Source: Numida meleagris
Lineage: Eukaryota; Chordata; Aves; Galliformes; Numididae
DNA length: 64,000 nt
Direction: 5' to 3'
Assembly: GCF_002078875.1 (NCBI RefSeq)
Contig: NC_034413.1
Coordinates: forward strand, 61,000,453 to 61,064,452
Positions 63,923 through 64,000 of this stretch are shown here, piece by piece. The notes below the pieces were generated by a model. That model was not told where the DNA came from. It saw only the letters and a list, made by a program, of their open reading frames with translations, and did no database searches. The first letter of the stretch is position 1. Each line of letters starts with the position of its first letter. The position numbers and the translations under genes are program-made.

Positions 63923-64000
63923 TCTCAGGGCAGTCTATCCCAGAGCCTCACCACTCTTACTGCAAAAAACTTTTTTGTTACATCCATTCAGTCTAAATCT
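63923..64000 (-). mobile_element. CR1: Older CR1 fragment, part 2, continuing off the window
   Basis: TCTCAGGGCAGTCTATCCCA, GAGCCTCACCACTCTTACTG and CATCCATTCAGTCTAAATCT continue the element that stopped at 63654 and run to the window edge. Confidence 0.75.

Noticed and set aside
1..64000. CRISPR arrays, bacterial operons, intact retroviral genes, tRNA or rRNA genes
   Set aside because: None seen: no regular spacer arrays, no Shine-Dalgarno-spaced ORFs, no paired LTRs or pol-like frames, and no recognisable tRNA boxes.

Overview
This window is eukaryotic nuclear DNA, almost certainly from a bird. The evidence is a set of CR1 LINE fragments ending in the ATTCTATG-type 3' tail, sparse and old repeats otherwise, no dense gene packing, and long AT-rich stretches typical of avian introns or gene deserts. 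The CR1s resemble those of chicken-like birds, but I cannot fix the species. No bacterial operon, phage, CRISPR array, tRNA, rRNA or intact transposase is visible.

Coding content is very low. The best coding signal is at the extreme left edge: the minus strand of 1-203 is open throughout, has a protein-like composition and starts at a good 3' splice site, so it looks like an exon of a minus-strand gene leaving the window. A second candidate exon (10765-10845) has strong splice sites and exactly the phase needed to join it. Weaker candidates lie at 18774-18871 and 26935-26996. If they belong together, the left ~27 kb is intron sequence of one gene. I do not recognise the protein.

Layout: 1-10.8 kb holds exon candidates, one CR1 and one copy of a dispersed repeat. 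10.8-18 kb is bland sequence with the second copy of that repeat. 18.2-24.2 kb contains three stretches that look like conserved non-coding or regulatory DNA (retained CpGs, many TAATTA-, TGATTAAT- and TTGTTTAC-like sites), interrupted by a CR1. 25.1-25.5 kb is an old MIR-like SINE, and 27.13-27.19 kb is a run of 66 A. 29-42 kb carries most of the CR1 fragments on both strands, one of which supplies the start of the longest open frame (206 codons). 42-63.5 kb has no convincing gene, only scattered low-complexity tracts, perfect palindromes, MIR-like remnants and isolated open frames with splice-like ends. The right edge (63.5-64 kb) is a young CR1 inserted into an older CR1.

The genes cannot be put into a pathway. 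The most interesting features are the unidentified edge exon chain, the 20.4-24.1 kb conserved-looking block, the 12-bp switchable hairpin at 12.45 kb, the paired unknown repeat and the CR1 nest.
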